64,000 nucleotides of DNA from CAVRXQ01 sp963849105 (GTDB taxonomy: Bacteria > Actinomycetota > Acidimicrobiia > Acidimicrobiales > Bog-793): the NCBI GenBank assembly GCA_963849105.1, contig CAWKGD010000001.1, positions 62,001 through 126,000 of the forward strand, written 5' to 3'. Of this stretch, positions 9,116-17,724 are shown in pieces. The position numbers were made by a program, and so were the translations under genes. The notes beneath the pieces are model-generated. The model made no database searches, was not told the origin of the DNA, and worked only from the letters and a program-made list of their open reading frames with translations. Numbering within the stretch: the first letter of the stretch is position 1; every line of letters starts with the position of its first letter.

Positions 9116-10069
9116 TCAGTTGGCGGCGATGCCGCGGTGCATTTCGGCGTCGAGCTTCGCCAGCTGGTCGAGTCGCTTTTGCAGCGACGGGTGCGTCGCG
9201 AACAGCGACGAGAGGCTCGCACCGGGGGCGAGCGCGGGAGCGAAGAAGAAGGCGTTGAAATGTTCGGCGGCGCGCAGATCTTGTGTCGGGATGCGGGACA
9301 TTTCGCCGCTCACCTTGACGAGCGCTTGCGCCAACAGCGCCGGCTGACCGATGAGGATGGCGCCGGAGCGGTCCGCCGCGAGCTCGCGATAGCGGGACAG
9401 CGTGCGGATCAAGATGAAGCTGATCGCGTAGATGATCGCCGAGAACATGATGACGCCGAGTTCTATGAGCGCGACCTGACCACCGCCCTGTCCGCCGATA
9501 CCGCCGCGGCGGCCGCCGCCGCGCCCGTAGCCACCGAACAGACCCATGAACAGGAACATCCGCGTCAAGAGGCCGGCCAAGATGCCGAGGAAGCTCGCGA
9601 TCGTCATCACGGCGACGTCGCGGTGCGCGACGTGACTGAGCTCGTGCGACAGCACAGCCTCGACCTCGGGCTCGTTCAGTCGACGGAGGAGACCGGTCGT
9701 CACGCAGACGACGGCGTGCTTTTGGTCGCGCCCCGTCGCGAAGGCATTCGGGATGTCGCTCTGTGCGATCGCAACGAGCGGCTTGGGCATATTCGCCATC
9801 GCGCAGAGCCGGTCGACGATCGCGTGCAGCTGGGGTTGCTGCTGGGCGGTCACGATCTTGCCGCCCATCGAATACAGGGCGATCTTGTCCGAATAGAAGT
9901 ACTGGACGAACAAGATGATGAACGCGATGACAAGGATGAAGGCGAGCGCGACGTGCGCGAGGACGAGCGCGGTGATGAAGATCGCATAGAGCAGCCCGAG
10001 CAGGAACACTGTCGTCAACATGCGCGCGGTGAGGCCGCGATCTTGGGGATACTTCGTGCGGGTTGCCAT
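9116..10069 (-). CDS. htpX: M48 family membrane metalloprotease HtpX
   Basis: Zinc-dependent membrane protease for quality control of inner-membrane proteins. The 317 residues carry two N-terminal membrane segments (about 15-60). The zinc site is HELSHVAHRD (HExxH) with VEAVLSHE just before it, and a downstream ELAADRSGA supplies the third ligand Glu. Two more hydrophobic segments flank a Gly-rich stretch (GGYGRGGGRRGG). It sits three bases after pspAA in a pspA-pspAA-htpX-pspAB order, which suggests membrane-stress control. Confidence 0.93.
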   Translation of the reverse strand: MATRTKYPQDRGLTARMLTTVFLLGLLYAIFITALVLAHVALAFILVIAFIILFVQYFYSDKIALYSMGGKIVTAQQQPQLHAIVDRLCAMANMPKPLVAIAQSDIPNAFATGRDQKHAVVCVTTGLLRRLNEPEVEAVLSHELSHVAHRDVAVMTIASFLGILAGLLTRMFLFMGLFGGYGRGGGRRGGIGGQGGGQVALIELGVIMFSAIIYAISFILIRTLSRYRELAADRSGAILIGQPALLAQALVKVSGEMSRIPTQDLRAAEHFNAFFFAPALAPGASLSSLFATHPSLQKRLDQLAKLDAEMHRGIAAN

Positions 10070-10072
10070 TGC

Positions 10073-10351
10073 TCAGTCCTTATTCATACCGTCTTCGGAG
10101 AGGAGCGCCTTCACCTCGGCCAGCGTCGAACCGGAGGCGGGAACCGCGAGGTCAGAGGGGCGCAGTTCGGTCGGGTCAAGACGCGTGCCCGAGCGGTGTA
10201 CGGCGTCGATCAGCTCTGCGAGCTCGGAAGTGAAGGCGGCGGCGTCGTCCGCGTCGAGCGCCTTTGCCAGGCGCGCGTCGATCGCGCTCAGACCAGCCGT
10301 CGCCTGATCGGCGACCTCGTATTGGCCGTCTTCCAAGATGCGCACGATCAT
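10073..10351 (-). CDS. pspAA: PspA-associated protein PspAA
   Basis: A 92-residue protein beginning MIVRILEDGQYEV. It has an acidic helical body that resembles PspAA, the small partner of PspA in actinobacteria. Its start overlaps the pspA stop by ATGA (10348-10351), so translation is probably coupled. No catalytic motif is visible; it is likely a regulator or adaptor of PspA. Confidence 0.8.
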   Translation of the reverse strand: MIVRILEDGQYEVADQATAGLSAIDARLAKALDADDAAAFTSELAELIDAVHRSGTRLDPTELRPSDLAVPASGSTLAEVKALLSEDGMNKD

Positions 10352-11190
10352 GAGCCGGAGCTGTCGTCCAAGCTGAACGGGTCCTTGTCCGAGGTGCTGG
10401 CAGCCGCAGGCGCCGCTGCATCGTCCTCGACGACCTCCGCGTCCTGGGGTTCGCTGGCCGCGTCCTCAGACTCGCCGGCGGCGATCGCGCCAGCAGGCTG
10501 TGAGGACGCCTTCAATTTCGCAAGCTCGGCGTCGACCTGGCTCGCCTGCATCGACTTGTCGAGCTGGGACTGGATCGGATCACTCGTGTTCGTGATGTCG
10601 GTGAGGTCGCCGGAGGACAAAAGCTCGTCCATCGCCTGACCGCGGGCCTGCATCTGCTCGATCTTGTCCTGGGCGCGCTGCATGGCGAGACCCGTGTCGC
10701 CCATCGACTCGGAGATGCCTGCGACGGCCTCGCCGATCTTCGTCTGCGCCTCGGCAGCCGTGTAGCTCGCCTTCAGCGTCTCTTTCTGTGTCCGGAAGGC
10801 GGCGACGCGCGCTTCGAGCTGCTGGCTCGTCGTGACGAGTCGGTCCTGCTGCGTGACGAGCTGGTCGTGCTGGGTCTTCATCGTCTCGAGCTGCGTGGCG
10901 ATCGAGGCACGCCGCGACAGCGCCTCTCTAGCGAGGTCCTCGTTGTTCTGGGCGAGGGCGGTCTTCGCCTGCTCCTGCAGCTTGTCGGCGTTCGCCTTCA
11001 ACTGGGTCGCCTGCAGCTCGATGCGCTTGCGGGCCGTCGCGATGTCGGCGAGGCCCTTGCGGACCTGCTGGAGCTGCTCGAGCTGTTTCTCGTAGGAGAG
11101 GTCGAGGGTGTCGCGGGGGTCCTCGACGCGATCGAGCATCTTGTTCGCCTTCGCCTGGACGACACCGCTCAGGCGCTTCATCACGCTCAT
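10348..11190 (-). CDS. pspA: PspA/IM30 (Vipp1) family membrane-stress protein
   Basis: Coiled-coil ESCRT-III-like protein that coats and stabilises the cytoplasmic membrane. The 280 residues begin MSVMKRLSGVVQAKANKML with an amphipathic first helix. The PspA hallmark RVEDPRDTLDLSYEKQLEQL follows, then long heptad-rich helices to about residue 220 and an acidic, Ala-rich tail. It is the first gene of the minus-strand set. The promoter should lie in the 139-base divergent gap shared with mca. Confidence 0.93.
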   Translation of the reverse strand: MSVMKRLSGVVQAKANKMLDRVEDPRDTLDLSYEKQLEQLQQVRKGLADIATARKRIELQATQLKANADKLQEQAKTALAQNNEDLAREALSRRASIATQLETMKTQHDQLVTQQDRLVTTSQQLEARVAAFRTQKETLKASYTAAEAQTKIGEAVAGISESMGDTGLAMQRAQDKIEQMQARGQAMDELLSSGDLTDITNTSDPIQSQLDKSMQASQVDAELAKLKASSQPAGAIAAGESEDAASEPQDAEVVEDDAAAPAAASTSDKDPFSLDDSSGS

Positions 11191-11329
11191 GGATCGCTCC
11201 TTGTGGCCGAGCCTGGACCTTTGCGCTGACTAGGACCGATATCGAGCATACGTCCACAAGTTCTCGGGCCGACTGGCAAATTGCTGAGAAACCAGTGCGC
11301 GCATTCGTGCCGTTAAGGTCGCGGCTTCG

Positions 11330-12217
11330 ATGGCCGAGTCCCTCCGTCTGTTGGCGGTCCACGCCCACCCCGACGACGAGGCGTCAAAGGGCGCTGGCAC
11401 GATCGCGCGCTACCACGCCGAGGGGGTGCGCACCGTGCTCGTCACCGCGACCGGTGGCGAGGAGGGCGAGATCCTGAACCCCGCCCTCGACACCGAGGCG
11501 GTGAAGAAGAACATCGCCGAGATCCGTCGGCGCGAGCTCGACGAGGCCGCTAAGGCGATCGGCTACGACGAGGTCGTCCTGCTCGGCTACCGGGACTCGG
11601 GGATGCCCGATACGCCCGCCAACTCGGACCCGCGGTCGTTCTGGCGGGCGCCGATCGAGGAGTCGACCGAGCGGCTCGTCGCCGCGATCCGCAAGTACCG
11701 GCCCCAGGTGGTGGTGACCTACCCCGACGAGCAGAGCTTCTACCCGCACCCGGACCACGTCCGTGTCCACGACATCTCGCTGCTCGCCTTCGACCGGGCC
11801 GGCGACGCCGAGTTCTACTCGGAGGCGGGCGAGCCGTACCGACCGCTGAAGCTCTACTACACGGTTTGGCAGCTCGAGCTGATCGTGCTCCGCCACCAGA
11901 AGTTCCTGGAGTTCGGGATGGAGTCCCCCTACGCCGAGTGGTTCAAGGAAGGCCTGCCGAGGAACTTTTCCGATCGCCCGCCGACCGCGATCATCGACGT
12001 CACGGCTTTCTACGACGCGCGGCGGGCGGGCCTGATGGCGCACGCCACGCAGATCGACCCCGATTCGCCGTTCTGGTTCGGGCTGCCGGAGTGGGTCGAC
12101 CGCGAGATCTTCACGACCGACGCCTACGTGCTCGCCCGCAATCTCGTCGGGCCGATCGAGCCGGAAGACGACCTGTTCGCCGGCGTTCGTGAGCGGGTGG
12201 GTGCTGCGGCGAAGTAG
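11330..12217 (+). CDS. mca: Mycothiol S-conjugate amidase, LmbE/PIG-L family
   Basis: Zinc amidase that cleaves mycothiol S-conjugates during electrophile detoxification. The 295 residues match Mca. The metal motif AVHAHPDDEASKG is at the N-terminus, TATGGEEGEILNP follows, and the late zinc His lies in SFYPHPDHVRVHD. These features separate Mca and MshB from other LmbE proteins; the long C-terminus favours Mca. An MshB role cannot be fully excluded. It implies that the host makes mycothiol, an actinobacterial trait. A small SCP2-like gene follows after 27 bases. Confidence 0.88.
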   Translation: MAESLRLLAVHAHPDDEASKGAGTIARYHAEGVRTVLVTATGGEEGEILNPALDTEAVKKNIAEIRRRELDEAAKAIGYDEVVLLGYRDSGMPDTPANSDPRSFWRAPIEESTERLVAAIRKYRPQVVVTYPDEQSFYPHPDHVRVHDISLLAFDRAGDAEFYSEAGEPYRPLKLYYTVWQLELIVLRHQKFLEFGMESPYAEWFKEGLPRNFSDRPPTAIIDVTAFYDARRAGLMAHATQIDPDSPFWFGLPEWVDREIFTTDAYVLARNLVGPIEPEDDLFAGVRERVGAAAK

Positions 12218-12244
12218 AAACGGCGCGACGCGAAGGAGGCGATC

Positions 12245-12631
12245 GTGCCGAAGTGGCTGACCCAGGAGTGGCTCGACGAGAGCACGGAGCTTGCGCAGTC
12301 CCAGCCGGAGCGCCCTGGCTCGTCGGCGCGGCTGCAGTACGTCATCACCGACGGCCCCGATGGCGAGGTGAAGTACTTCTGGATCGTCGAAGACGGCAAG
12401 CTCCTCGACAACCGCCTCGGAGAACTGCCGGACGCCGAGGTCACGCTCACCGAGACCTACGAAGACGCGATGCGGATCCAAAAAGGCGAGCTCGATGCGA
12501 ACGCGGCGTTCATGCAGGGCAAGATCAGAGTCGGCGGCGACGTGGCGAAGCTGATGGCGCTCTTGCCGATCACGATGTCCCCCGAGTTCGCCGAGTTCAA
12601 CAAGGCGGTGCTGGCGATGACGGAGTTCTGA
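12245..12631 (+). CDS. SCP2-like sterol/lipid carrier domain protein
   Basis: A 128-residue single-domain protein of the SCP2 fold, which binds fatty acyl or sterol-like ligands in a hydrophobic tunnel. The ELPDAEVTLTETYEDAM and ELDANAAFMQGKIRVGGD segments are the typical core, ending with a hydrophobic LLPI block. GTG start with a GGAGG-like site (aaggaggcgatc) just upstream. Ligand unknown. Probably co-transcribed with mca. Confidence 0.8.
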   Translation: MPKWLTQEWLDESTELAQSQPERPGSSARLQYVITDGPDGEVKYFWIVEDGKLLDNRLGELPDAEVTLTETYEDAMRIQKGELDANAAFMQGKIRVGGDVAKLMALLPITMSPEFAEFNKAVLAMTEF

Positions 12632-12721
12632 GCGCGCCGCGCTTCCCACCCTTTGCTGAGGCACGCCCCAGGTCTGCCGTGGAGGTCGTCACTACACTGA
12701 ACGGGGTGACGAGGCCGCGAT

Positions 12722-13999
12722 GTGCCGCGACCGCGTGGAACGTTGGCTGAGTTCATCCACCTCTCTTCGATCGTCCGGGCGCCGCTGCTCGACGGGCGCG
12801 GCGAGCGGGTCGGACGCGTCGGCGACCTGATCGTCCGCCTCGACGGCAAGCCGCACCCACCGATCACCGGGCTCGTCGCGCACATCGCTCACCGCGACCT
12901 GTTCGTCCCGATCGCGCGCGTCGCCGAGCTGCAGCCCGACCACGTCGCGCTGACCGGGGAGGCGGATGACCTCGGACGCTTCGAGCGCCATCCCGGCGAG
13001 CTGCTGCTGACGCGCGACCTGGCCTCCCGCCACCTGATCCACGTCATTCGCGCCCACCTGATACGAGCGAACGACATCGAGCTCGCGCAGGTCGACGGTG
13101 TTTGGCAGGTCGTCGGCGTCGACCCTTCGACTCGCGCCGCGCTGCGCCGGGCGCTGCCGCGCCCGTTCGCCAAGCACATCTCCACCGGAAAGATCGTCGA
13201 CTGGGGCCAGATCGAACCCTTCGTCGCCCACGTTCCGACGGCGCGCATGCGCATCCCGTATCGCAAGCTTTCCAAGCTCCGCCCCGCGCAGATCGCCGAC
13301 CTCGTCGAGGCCGCTTCGCACGAAGAGGGCGAAGAGATCATCGAAGCGGTGAGCCTTGACCGCGAGCTCGAGGCCGACGTCTTCGAAGAGCTCGACACGG
13401 ACCACCAACGCGAGTTCCTCGCCTCGCGCTCGAACGCCGAGGCCGCCCGGCTGCTGGCGACGATGGCGCCGGACGACGCCGCCGACCTGATCGCTGACCT
13501 CGATCAGGACCGCCGCCTCGCCGTCTTGGAGACGCTGCCCGCGCGCCAGCAAGCGAAGGTTCGCAGGCTGTTGAGCTATAACCCCGAGACCGGCGGCGGG
13601 CTCATGAACCCCGACTTCTTGTCGCTCGTCGAGACGACGACGGTCGCCGACGCGCTCGAGGCGGTACGCAAATCCGAGTTCGCTCCCGAAGCGCTCGCGA
13701 CGGTGTACGTATCGGACCAAGAGGGCCATCTGTCGGGCACGGTGTCGGTCGTGAAGCTGTTGAAGGCGTCGCCGGACCAGCGACTCTCTTCGATCTCGGA
13801 GAAGGATCCGGTCACGGTGCGCGCCGACGCCGACATCCACGCGATCGTCCGGAAAATGTCGGACTTCAACTTGTCGGCGGCTCCGGTCGTCGACGACAAC
13901 CACACGATGCTCGGCGTGATCACCGTGGACGATGTCTTGGAGCTGTTGTTGCCGACGGGCTGGCGGCGAGACTTCGGCATGACGGCCGCCGAGGAGTAG
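12722..13999 (+). CDS. PRC-barrel/MgtE_N/CBS protein without channel domain, likely Mg2+ sensor
   Basis: Soluble 425-residue protein that matches the cytosolic half of MgtE Mg2+ channels. Residues about 8-170 look like PRC-barrel repeats. About 185-300 is the superhelical MgtE N domain, ending in LLSYNPETGGGLMNPD. About 300-415 holds two CBS repeats (LVETTTVADALEAVR and ISEKDPVTVRADADIHAIV). No membrane segment follows, so it cannot be a channel by itself. The start is GTG 12722; TTG 12743 is an alternative. An Mg-riboswitch-controlled NRAMP-like transporter lies one gene downstream, which suggests a partner or sensor role. Confidence 0.82.
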   Translation: MPRPRGTLAEFIHLSSIVRAPLLDGRGERVGRVGDLIVRLDGKPHPPITGLVAHIAHRDLFVPIARVAELQPDHVALTGEADDLGRFERHPGELLLTRDLASRHLIHVIRAHLIRANDIELAQVDGVWQVVGVDPSTRAALRRALPRPFAKHISTGKIVDWGQIEPFVAHVPTARMRIPYRKLSKLRPAQIADLVEAASHEEGEEIIEAVSLDRELEADVFEELDTDHQREFLASRSNAEAARLLATMAPDDAADLIADLDQDRRLAVLETLPARQQAKVRRLLSYNPETGGGLMNPDFLSLVETTTVADALEAVRKSEFAPEALATVYVSDQEGHLSGTVSVVKLLKASPDQRLSSISEKDPVTVRADADIHAIVRKMSDFNLSAAPVVDDNHTMLGVITVDDVLELLLPTGWRRDFGMTAAEE

Positions 14000-14049
14000 A
14001 ACTGACGAGAATCGTTCTTTTCCGCCACCTACGATGAATTGACCGGGTC

Positions 14050-15597
14050 ATGACCCCGCAAAACCTCACCCGAAAGTTGGACATGCGCGCGTTTCGAATC
14101 GTTGCTCCGATCCTTTTACTGTTCGGCGCGGCGACGGCGGTCGTGCTTGCCGGAAGCGCGCAAGGCGCGGCGCGCCCGCGGCGCGCGAGCGCGCACGTCA
14201 CCATCGACTGGACGCCGTGCTCCGGATACAAGAGCCTTCGCTGCGCGAAGGTTCCCGTCCCGACGGTGTACGGGCATCCGAGCGAAGGGACCGTCGACCT
14301 CGCGGTGGCGATGGTTCCGTCGACGAGCGCGCACCCGAAGGGCGACATCTTCATGAACCCGGGCGGACCAGGTGGCTCGGGGGTGCAATTCCTCGAGCAG
14401 AGCTACACCTCGTTCCCGACCGCGCTACGTGCAGAGTTCAACCTCGTCAGCTGGGACCCCCGCGGCATCGGTCAGAGCACGCCGCCGGTCACCTGTGACA
14501 CCCCGGCACAGCTGCGCACCTTCGCGCAGGTGACGCCGACGCCTGACGACGCGGCGCAGCTCAATCAAGTCGTCCGTACGACGAAGGCCTACGTGAACGA
14601 GTGCGTGCGCAACACCCCGAAGCTGTTGCTGGAAAACGTCGGCACGCGCGTCACGATCGAGGACCTCGACACGCTACGCGCCGATCTCGGTCAGCAAAAG
14701 CTCAACTACATCGGCTTTTCGTACGGCACGTTCCTCGGCGAGCTGTACGCGCAGCGCTACCCGACGCACATCCGCACGATGGTGCTCGACGGCGTCATCA
14801 ATCCCGCCCTCGGCCTCGTCGGCTCGGACCGCGAACAGGCTCTCGGGTTCGAGGGTGACCTGCACGCCTTCTTCACGTGGTGCGACGCGAACTCCTCATG
14901 CCACAAACTGCTGCCCCAAGGCGCAAAGCAGGCCTACGACACCTTGATGGCCCGATTTTCGTCGGGCGGGACCGTGCCGGCGTACTTGAAGAAGCAGTTC
15001 GGCGGCACCCAGAAGGTCACCTTGGGCGACGCCTACATCGGCGCGATCGACACGCTGTACGCGGAGAGCTACTGGCCGTACCTCGGCCAGGCGATCTCCG
15101 AGGCTTTGCACGGCGACGGCTCGCTGTTGCTCGCCCTGGCGTTCTCGTATCTCGGATTGAACCCGAACGGAACGTGGTCGAACGAGGAGGCGGCGAACAT
15201 CGCCATCAACTGCGTCGACTCGCCCTCGCCGCGCAGTCTGTCCTTCTACAAGGGCCTGGCGGTCCAGCTCGGTAAGGCCGCCCCGGACTTCGGCGTCGCC
15301 GAAGCGTGGGGGAGCCTCGCCTGCGCGTACTGGCCGATCTCCGCTGAAGGCGCGCCGCAGGCGATCCACGCTCCCGGTACCCCGAAGATCCTCGTCATCG
15401 GTTCGACCGACGACCCCGCCACCCCCTACGAGTGGGCGGTGGCCGTCTCGCACCAGCTCGACAACGCCGAGTTGCTCACGCGGGACGGCAGCGGCCACAC
15501 GGCGTACTTCTTCAGTTCGTGCATCCGCACCGACGTCGACAACTACTTCGCAACGACCAAGCTGCCGCCGCCGAAGACGGTCTGTCCGAGCAACTGA
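14050..15597 (+). CDS. Secreted alpha/beta-hydrolase, tripeptidyl-aminopeptidase (TAP)-like
   Basis: Extracytoplasmic serine hydrolase of the S33/TAP family (mycobacterial Hip1 and streptomycete SlpD-like). The 515 residues start with a signal peptide (RIVAPILLLFGAATAVVL, ending AQGAA). The oxyanion segment MNPGGPGGSG is followed by the nucleophile Ser in IGFSYGTFLGELYAQRYP. The Asp should lie in IGSTDDPATPYE and the His in SGHTAYF, within a C-terminal TAP-like domain. ATG 14050 is used; ATG 14083 would give a shorter signal peptide. Substrate is unknown, but peptides or cell-wall components are usual. It separates the MgtE-like gene from the M-box. Confidence 0.85.
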   Translation: MTPQNLTRKLDMRAFRIVAPILLLFGAATAVVLAGSAQGAARPRRASAHVTIDWTPCSGYKSLRCAKVPVPTVYGHPSEGTVDLAVAMVPSTSAHPKGDIFMNPGGPGGSGVQFLEQSYTSFPTALRAEFNLVSWDPRGIGQSTPPVTCDTPAQLRTFAQVTPTPDDAAQLNQVVRTTKAYVNECVRNTPKLLLENVGTRVTIEDLDTLRADLGQQKLNYIGFSYGTFLGELYAQRYPTHIRTMVLDGVINPALGLVGSDREQALGFEGDLHAFFTWCDANSSCHKLLPQGAKQAYDTLMARFSSGGTVPAYLKKQFGGTQKVTLGDAYIGAIDTLYAESYWPYLGQAISEALHGDGSLLLALAFSYLGLNPNGTWSNEEAANIAINCVDSPSPRSLSFYKGLAVQLGKAAPDFGVAEAWGSLACAYWPISAEGAPQAIHAPGTPKILVIGSTDDPATPYEWAVAVSHQLDNAELLTRDGSGHTAYFFSSCIRTDVDNYFATTKLPPPKTVCPSN

Positions 15598-15604
15598 TCG
15601 TTCT

Positions 15605-15634
15605 TTGAGTCGGCGCAGGTACCGCCGTTAAACT
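15605..15634 (+). promoter_or_regulatory. Candidate sigma-70 promoter for the M-box transcript
   Basis: TTGAGT at 15605-15610 and TTAAAC (or TAAACT) near 15628-15634 have 17-18 base spacing. Transcription would start near 15641, just before the riboswitch. The position agrees with the RNA; the boxes are imperfect. Confidence 0.45.
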
Positions 15635-15651
15635 CGTCGTGCAATAAGCCG

Positions 15652-15803
15652 CACCTCGTTCGGTGAGGCGGCTCACCGCACATAAGCCACTGATCCCACC
15701 TGTCGAAAGACACTCCGGACCAGGACAGGCCTTCCCGGCACAAGGGATGGCCCGAAGTGGCTGGCTTGGCCTACGGCGGTGGGCGCCAAAGCTCTGACGA
15801 GAG
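15652..15803 (+). ncRNA. M-box (ykoK leader) Mg2+ riboswitch aptamer
   Basis: The RNA shows the M-box conserved blocks in order: CGTTCGGTGAGGC, then CACTG, then TGTCGAAAGACAC, then GTGGCTGG...CTTGGCCTA, then GCCAAAGCTCTGACGAG. Outer stem P1 pairs 15655-15659 (CTCGT) with 15797-15801 (ACGAG). A second stem pairs GCCAC (15686-15690) with GTGGC (15757-15761). At this position B. subtilis mgtE has GCTGC with GCAGC, so the pairing is kept with changed bases. It precedes an NRAMP-like transporter by about 236 bases. High Mg2+ should fold it and shut off expression. Confidence 0.85.
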
Positions 15804-16039
15804 GGGTGCGCCGAGGCGCAAGCCACGGCGGTCCGTGCCCAACGGACGCCACCCCGCGGGCGGCCCCGTTTGGGCTTGATGAAGGAGCACCGCTGAGCGC
15901 CGGTTCAAGTTCGTCTGAACGACGACGGCGCACGCCTCGGAAGAACTAGCGGCCCGGATCCCCGGGTCGGCCTCACCCGGGCGTGCGCGTACCACTGCAA
16001 GCGTCCGTGACGTCCGAATAGACGGGAGGTCGACCGGGC
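15804..16039 (+). promoter_or_regulatory. M-box expression platform and 5' leader of the transporter gene
   Basis: No gene is supported here. Two perfect stems are visible: GTCCGT (15831-15836) with ACGGAC (15842-15847), and CCCGGGT (15961-15967) with ACCCGGG (15975-15981). Neither has a T-tract, so the switch may act by Rho or by translation rather than by a classic intrinsic terminator. GGGAGGT at 16024-16030 is a strong ribosome-binding site nine bases before the ATG. Confidence 0.5.
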
Positions 16040-17680
16040 ATGGCCGTACGGGACCATGCGACCGCGGCGGAAACGAGCGCGGTCCTGGACGAGGCGCACC
16101 TCGGCGATATCCAGGGTGCCCTCGGCACAATCAGGGTCGAAGACACCGGCGCGCGCCGGACGTGGTTCGCGCGCCTGCTCACGCTGGCCGCCATCGTCGG
16201 ACCCGGTCTCATCGTCATGGTCGGCGACAACGACGCCGGAGGCGTCGCGACGTATGCGCAGGCGGGGCAGAACTACGGGCTCTCGCTTTTGTGGGTGCTG
16301 CCCTTACTGGTCCCCGTCCTCATCGTCAACCAAGAGATGGTCGTGCGCCTTGGCGCGGTCACCGGCGTCGGCCACGCGCGCTTGATCAACGAGCGTTTCG
16401 GGAAGTTCTGGGGCACCTTCAGCGTCGGCGACCTGTTCATCTTGAACTTCTTGACGATCATGACCGAGTTCATCGGGGTCAGCTTGGCACTCGGCTACTT
16501 CGGGATCTCGATGTACATATCGGTTCCGATCGCGGCGCTTGCGTTGATGGCGATGACGGCGACGGGGAGCTTCCGGCGCTGGGAGCGGTTCATGCTGATC
16601 TTCGTCGTGGCGAACTTCTTGGTGATCCCGCTCGTGATCTTCTCCCACCCCCACCCCGGGCCGATCGTGCACGGGATCTTCATCCCGGGGATCCAAGGAG
16701 GGGTGACGTCAACCGCGGTGTTGCTGATCATCGCGATCATTGGCACGACGGTCGCACCGTGGCAGCTGTTCTTCCAGCAGTCGAACATCGTCGACAAGCG
16801 GATTACGCCGCGCTGGATCAACTACGAGCGCGCTGACACGGCGATCGGCTCGGTGATCACTGTCATCGGGGCGGTGCTCATCGCCGCGACAGCGGGCTTC
16901 GCCTTCGTAGACACCCGCTACGCCGGACACTTCACGAACGCCGAGGGCGTTGCACGAGGTCTCGAACACCTGCTCGGGAACAGCGCCGGGACGCTCTTCG
17001 CGATCGTGCTCCTGAACGCCTCGATCATCGGCGCGGCAGCGGTCACCCTCTCGACCTCGTACGCCTTCGGCGACGTGTTCTCGTTGAAGCACTCTTTGCA
17101 CCGGCGCGTGACGGACGCGAAAACCTTCTACGCCACCTTCTTCGGCCTCGTCGCACTCGCCGCGGGTTTCGTCCTCATCCCGCACGCGCCGTTGGGCCTC
17201 ATCACGACGTCGGTCCAGGCCCTGGCCGGCGTGTTGCTGCCGAGTGCCACGGTGTTCCTCCTCCTGCTCTGCAACGACAAAGCGGTACTCGGACCCTGGG
17301 TGAACAGGCTGTGGCTCAACATCGTCGCCGGCTTGATCGTCTCGGTGCTGATCGCGCTGTCGTTGATCCTGATGGCGACGACGCTGTTCCCGAACATCAA
17401 CATCAACCTCGTCATGAGCCTCTTGGGCGTTGTGCTCGCCGGTGGTGGCGTCTTGGCGGCGGTGATCGGCTGGCGACTGCACCGCCAGCGCGAGGTCACC
17501 GAGGAGGACCGCCTCGCGCGCCAACACCGCGAAGGATGGCGGATGCCGCCACTGACACTTCTCGAGCGGCCGGTGTGGTCGCGGGGCCGGAAGTGGTCGA
17601 TGCTCGCGCTGCGCGTCTATCTCGTTGTCGCGGTGGTATTGCTTGCCGTGCGCGCGGTGCAGATCGGGATCGGCCACTGA
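16040..17680 (+). CDS. NRAMP-related divalent metal transporter, probably Mg2+-type (NRMT)
   Basis: Polytopic 546-residue LeuT-fold transporter of the NRAMP superfamily with about 11-12 hydrophobic helices and a charged N-tail. In helix 1 the canonical DPGN metal motif reads DAGG at residues 65-68, within GDNDAGGVATYA. In helix 6 the canonical MPH reads APW (GTTVAPWQLFFQQS). Loss of the Asn and Met ligands is what distinguishes NRAMP-related Mg transporters from Mn/Fe NRAMPs. The upstream M-box independently argues for Mg2+. ATG start with a strong GGAGGT. A 44-base gap separates it from the glycosyltransferase gene. Confidence 0.85.
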   Translation: MAVRDHATAAETSAVLDEAHLGDIQGALGTIRVEDTGARRTWFARLLTLAAIVGPGLIVMVGDNDAGGVATYAQAGQNYGLSLLWVLPLLVPVLIVNQEMVVRLGAVTGVGHARLINERFGKFWGTFSVGDLFILNFLTIMTEFIGVSLALGYFGISMYISVPIAALALMAMTATGSFRRWERFMLIFVVANFLVIPLVIFSHPHPGPIVHGIFIPGIQGGVTSTAVLLIIAIIGTTVAPWQLFFQQSNIVDKRITPRWINYERADTAIGSVITVIGAVLIAATAGFAFVDTRYAGHFTNAEGVARGLEHLLGNSAGTLFAIVLLNASIIGAAAVTLSTSYAFGDVFSLKHSLHRRVTDAKTFYATFFGLVALAAGFVLIPHAPLGLITTSVQALAGVLLPSATVFLLLLCNDKAVLGPWVNRLWLNIVAGLIVSVLIALSLILMATTLFPNININLVMSLLGVVLAGGGVLAAVIGWRLHRQREVTEEDRLARQHREGWRMPPLTLLERPVWSRGRKWSMLALRVYLVVAVVLLAVRAVQIGIGH

Positions 17681-17724
17681 TTCGATCTCTTGCCGCCTGG
17701 TGATTTCGCGGTGAGGATCTTGCG

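Noticed and set aside
8909..10639. 576-codon plus-strand frame over the htpX/psp genes
   Set aside because: Antisense shadow; the minus strand encodes HtpX with an intact zinc motif.
15879..15896. Five-codon frame MKEHR in the M-box leader, possible Mg-leader peptide
   Set aside because: No ribosome-binding site of note and so short that chance is likely; no known actinobacterial parallel.
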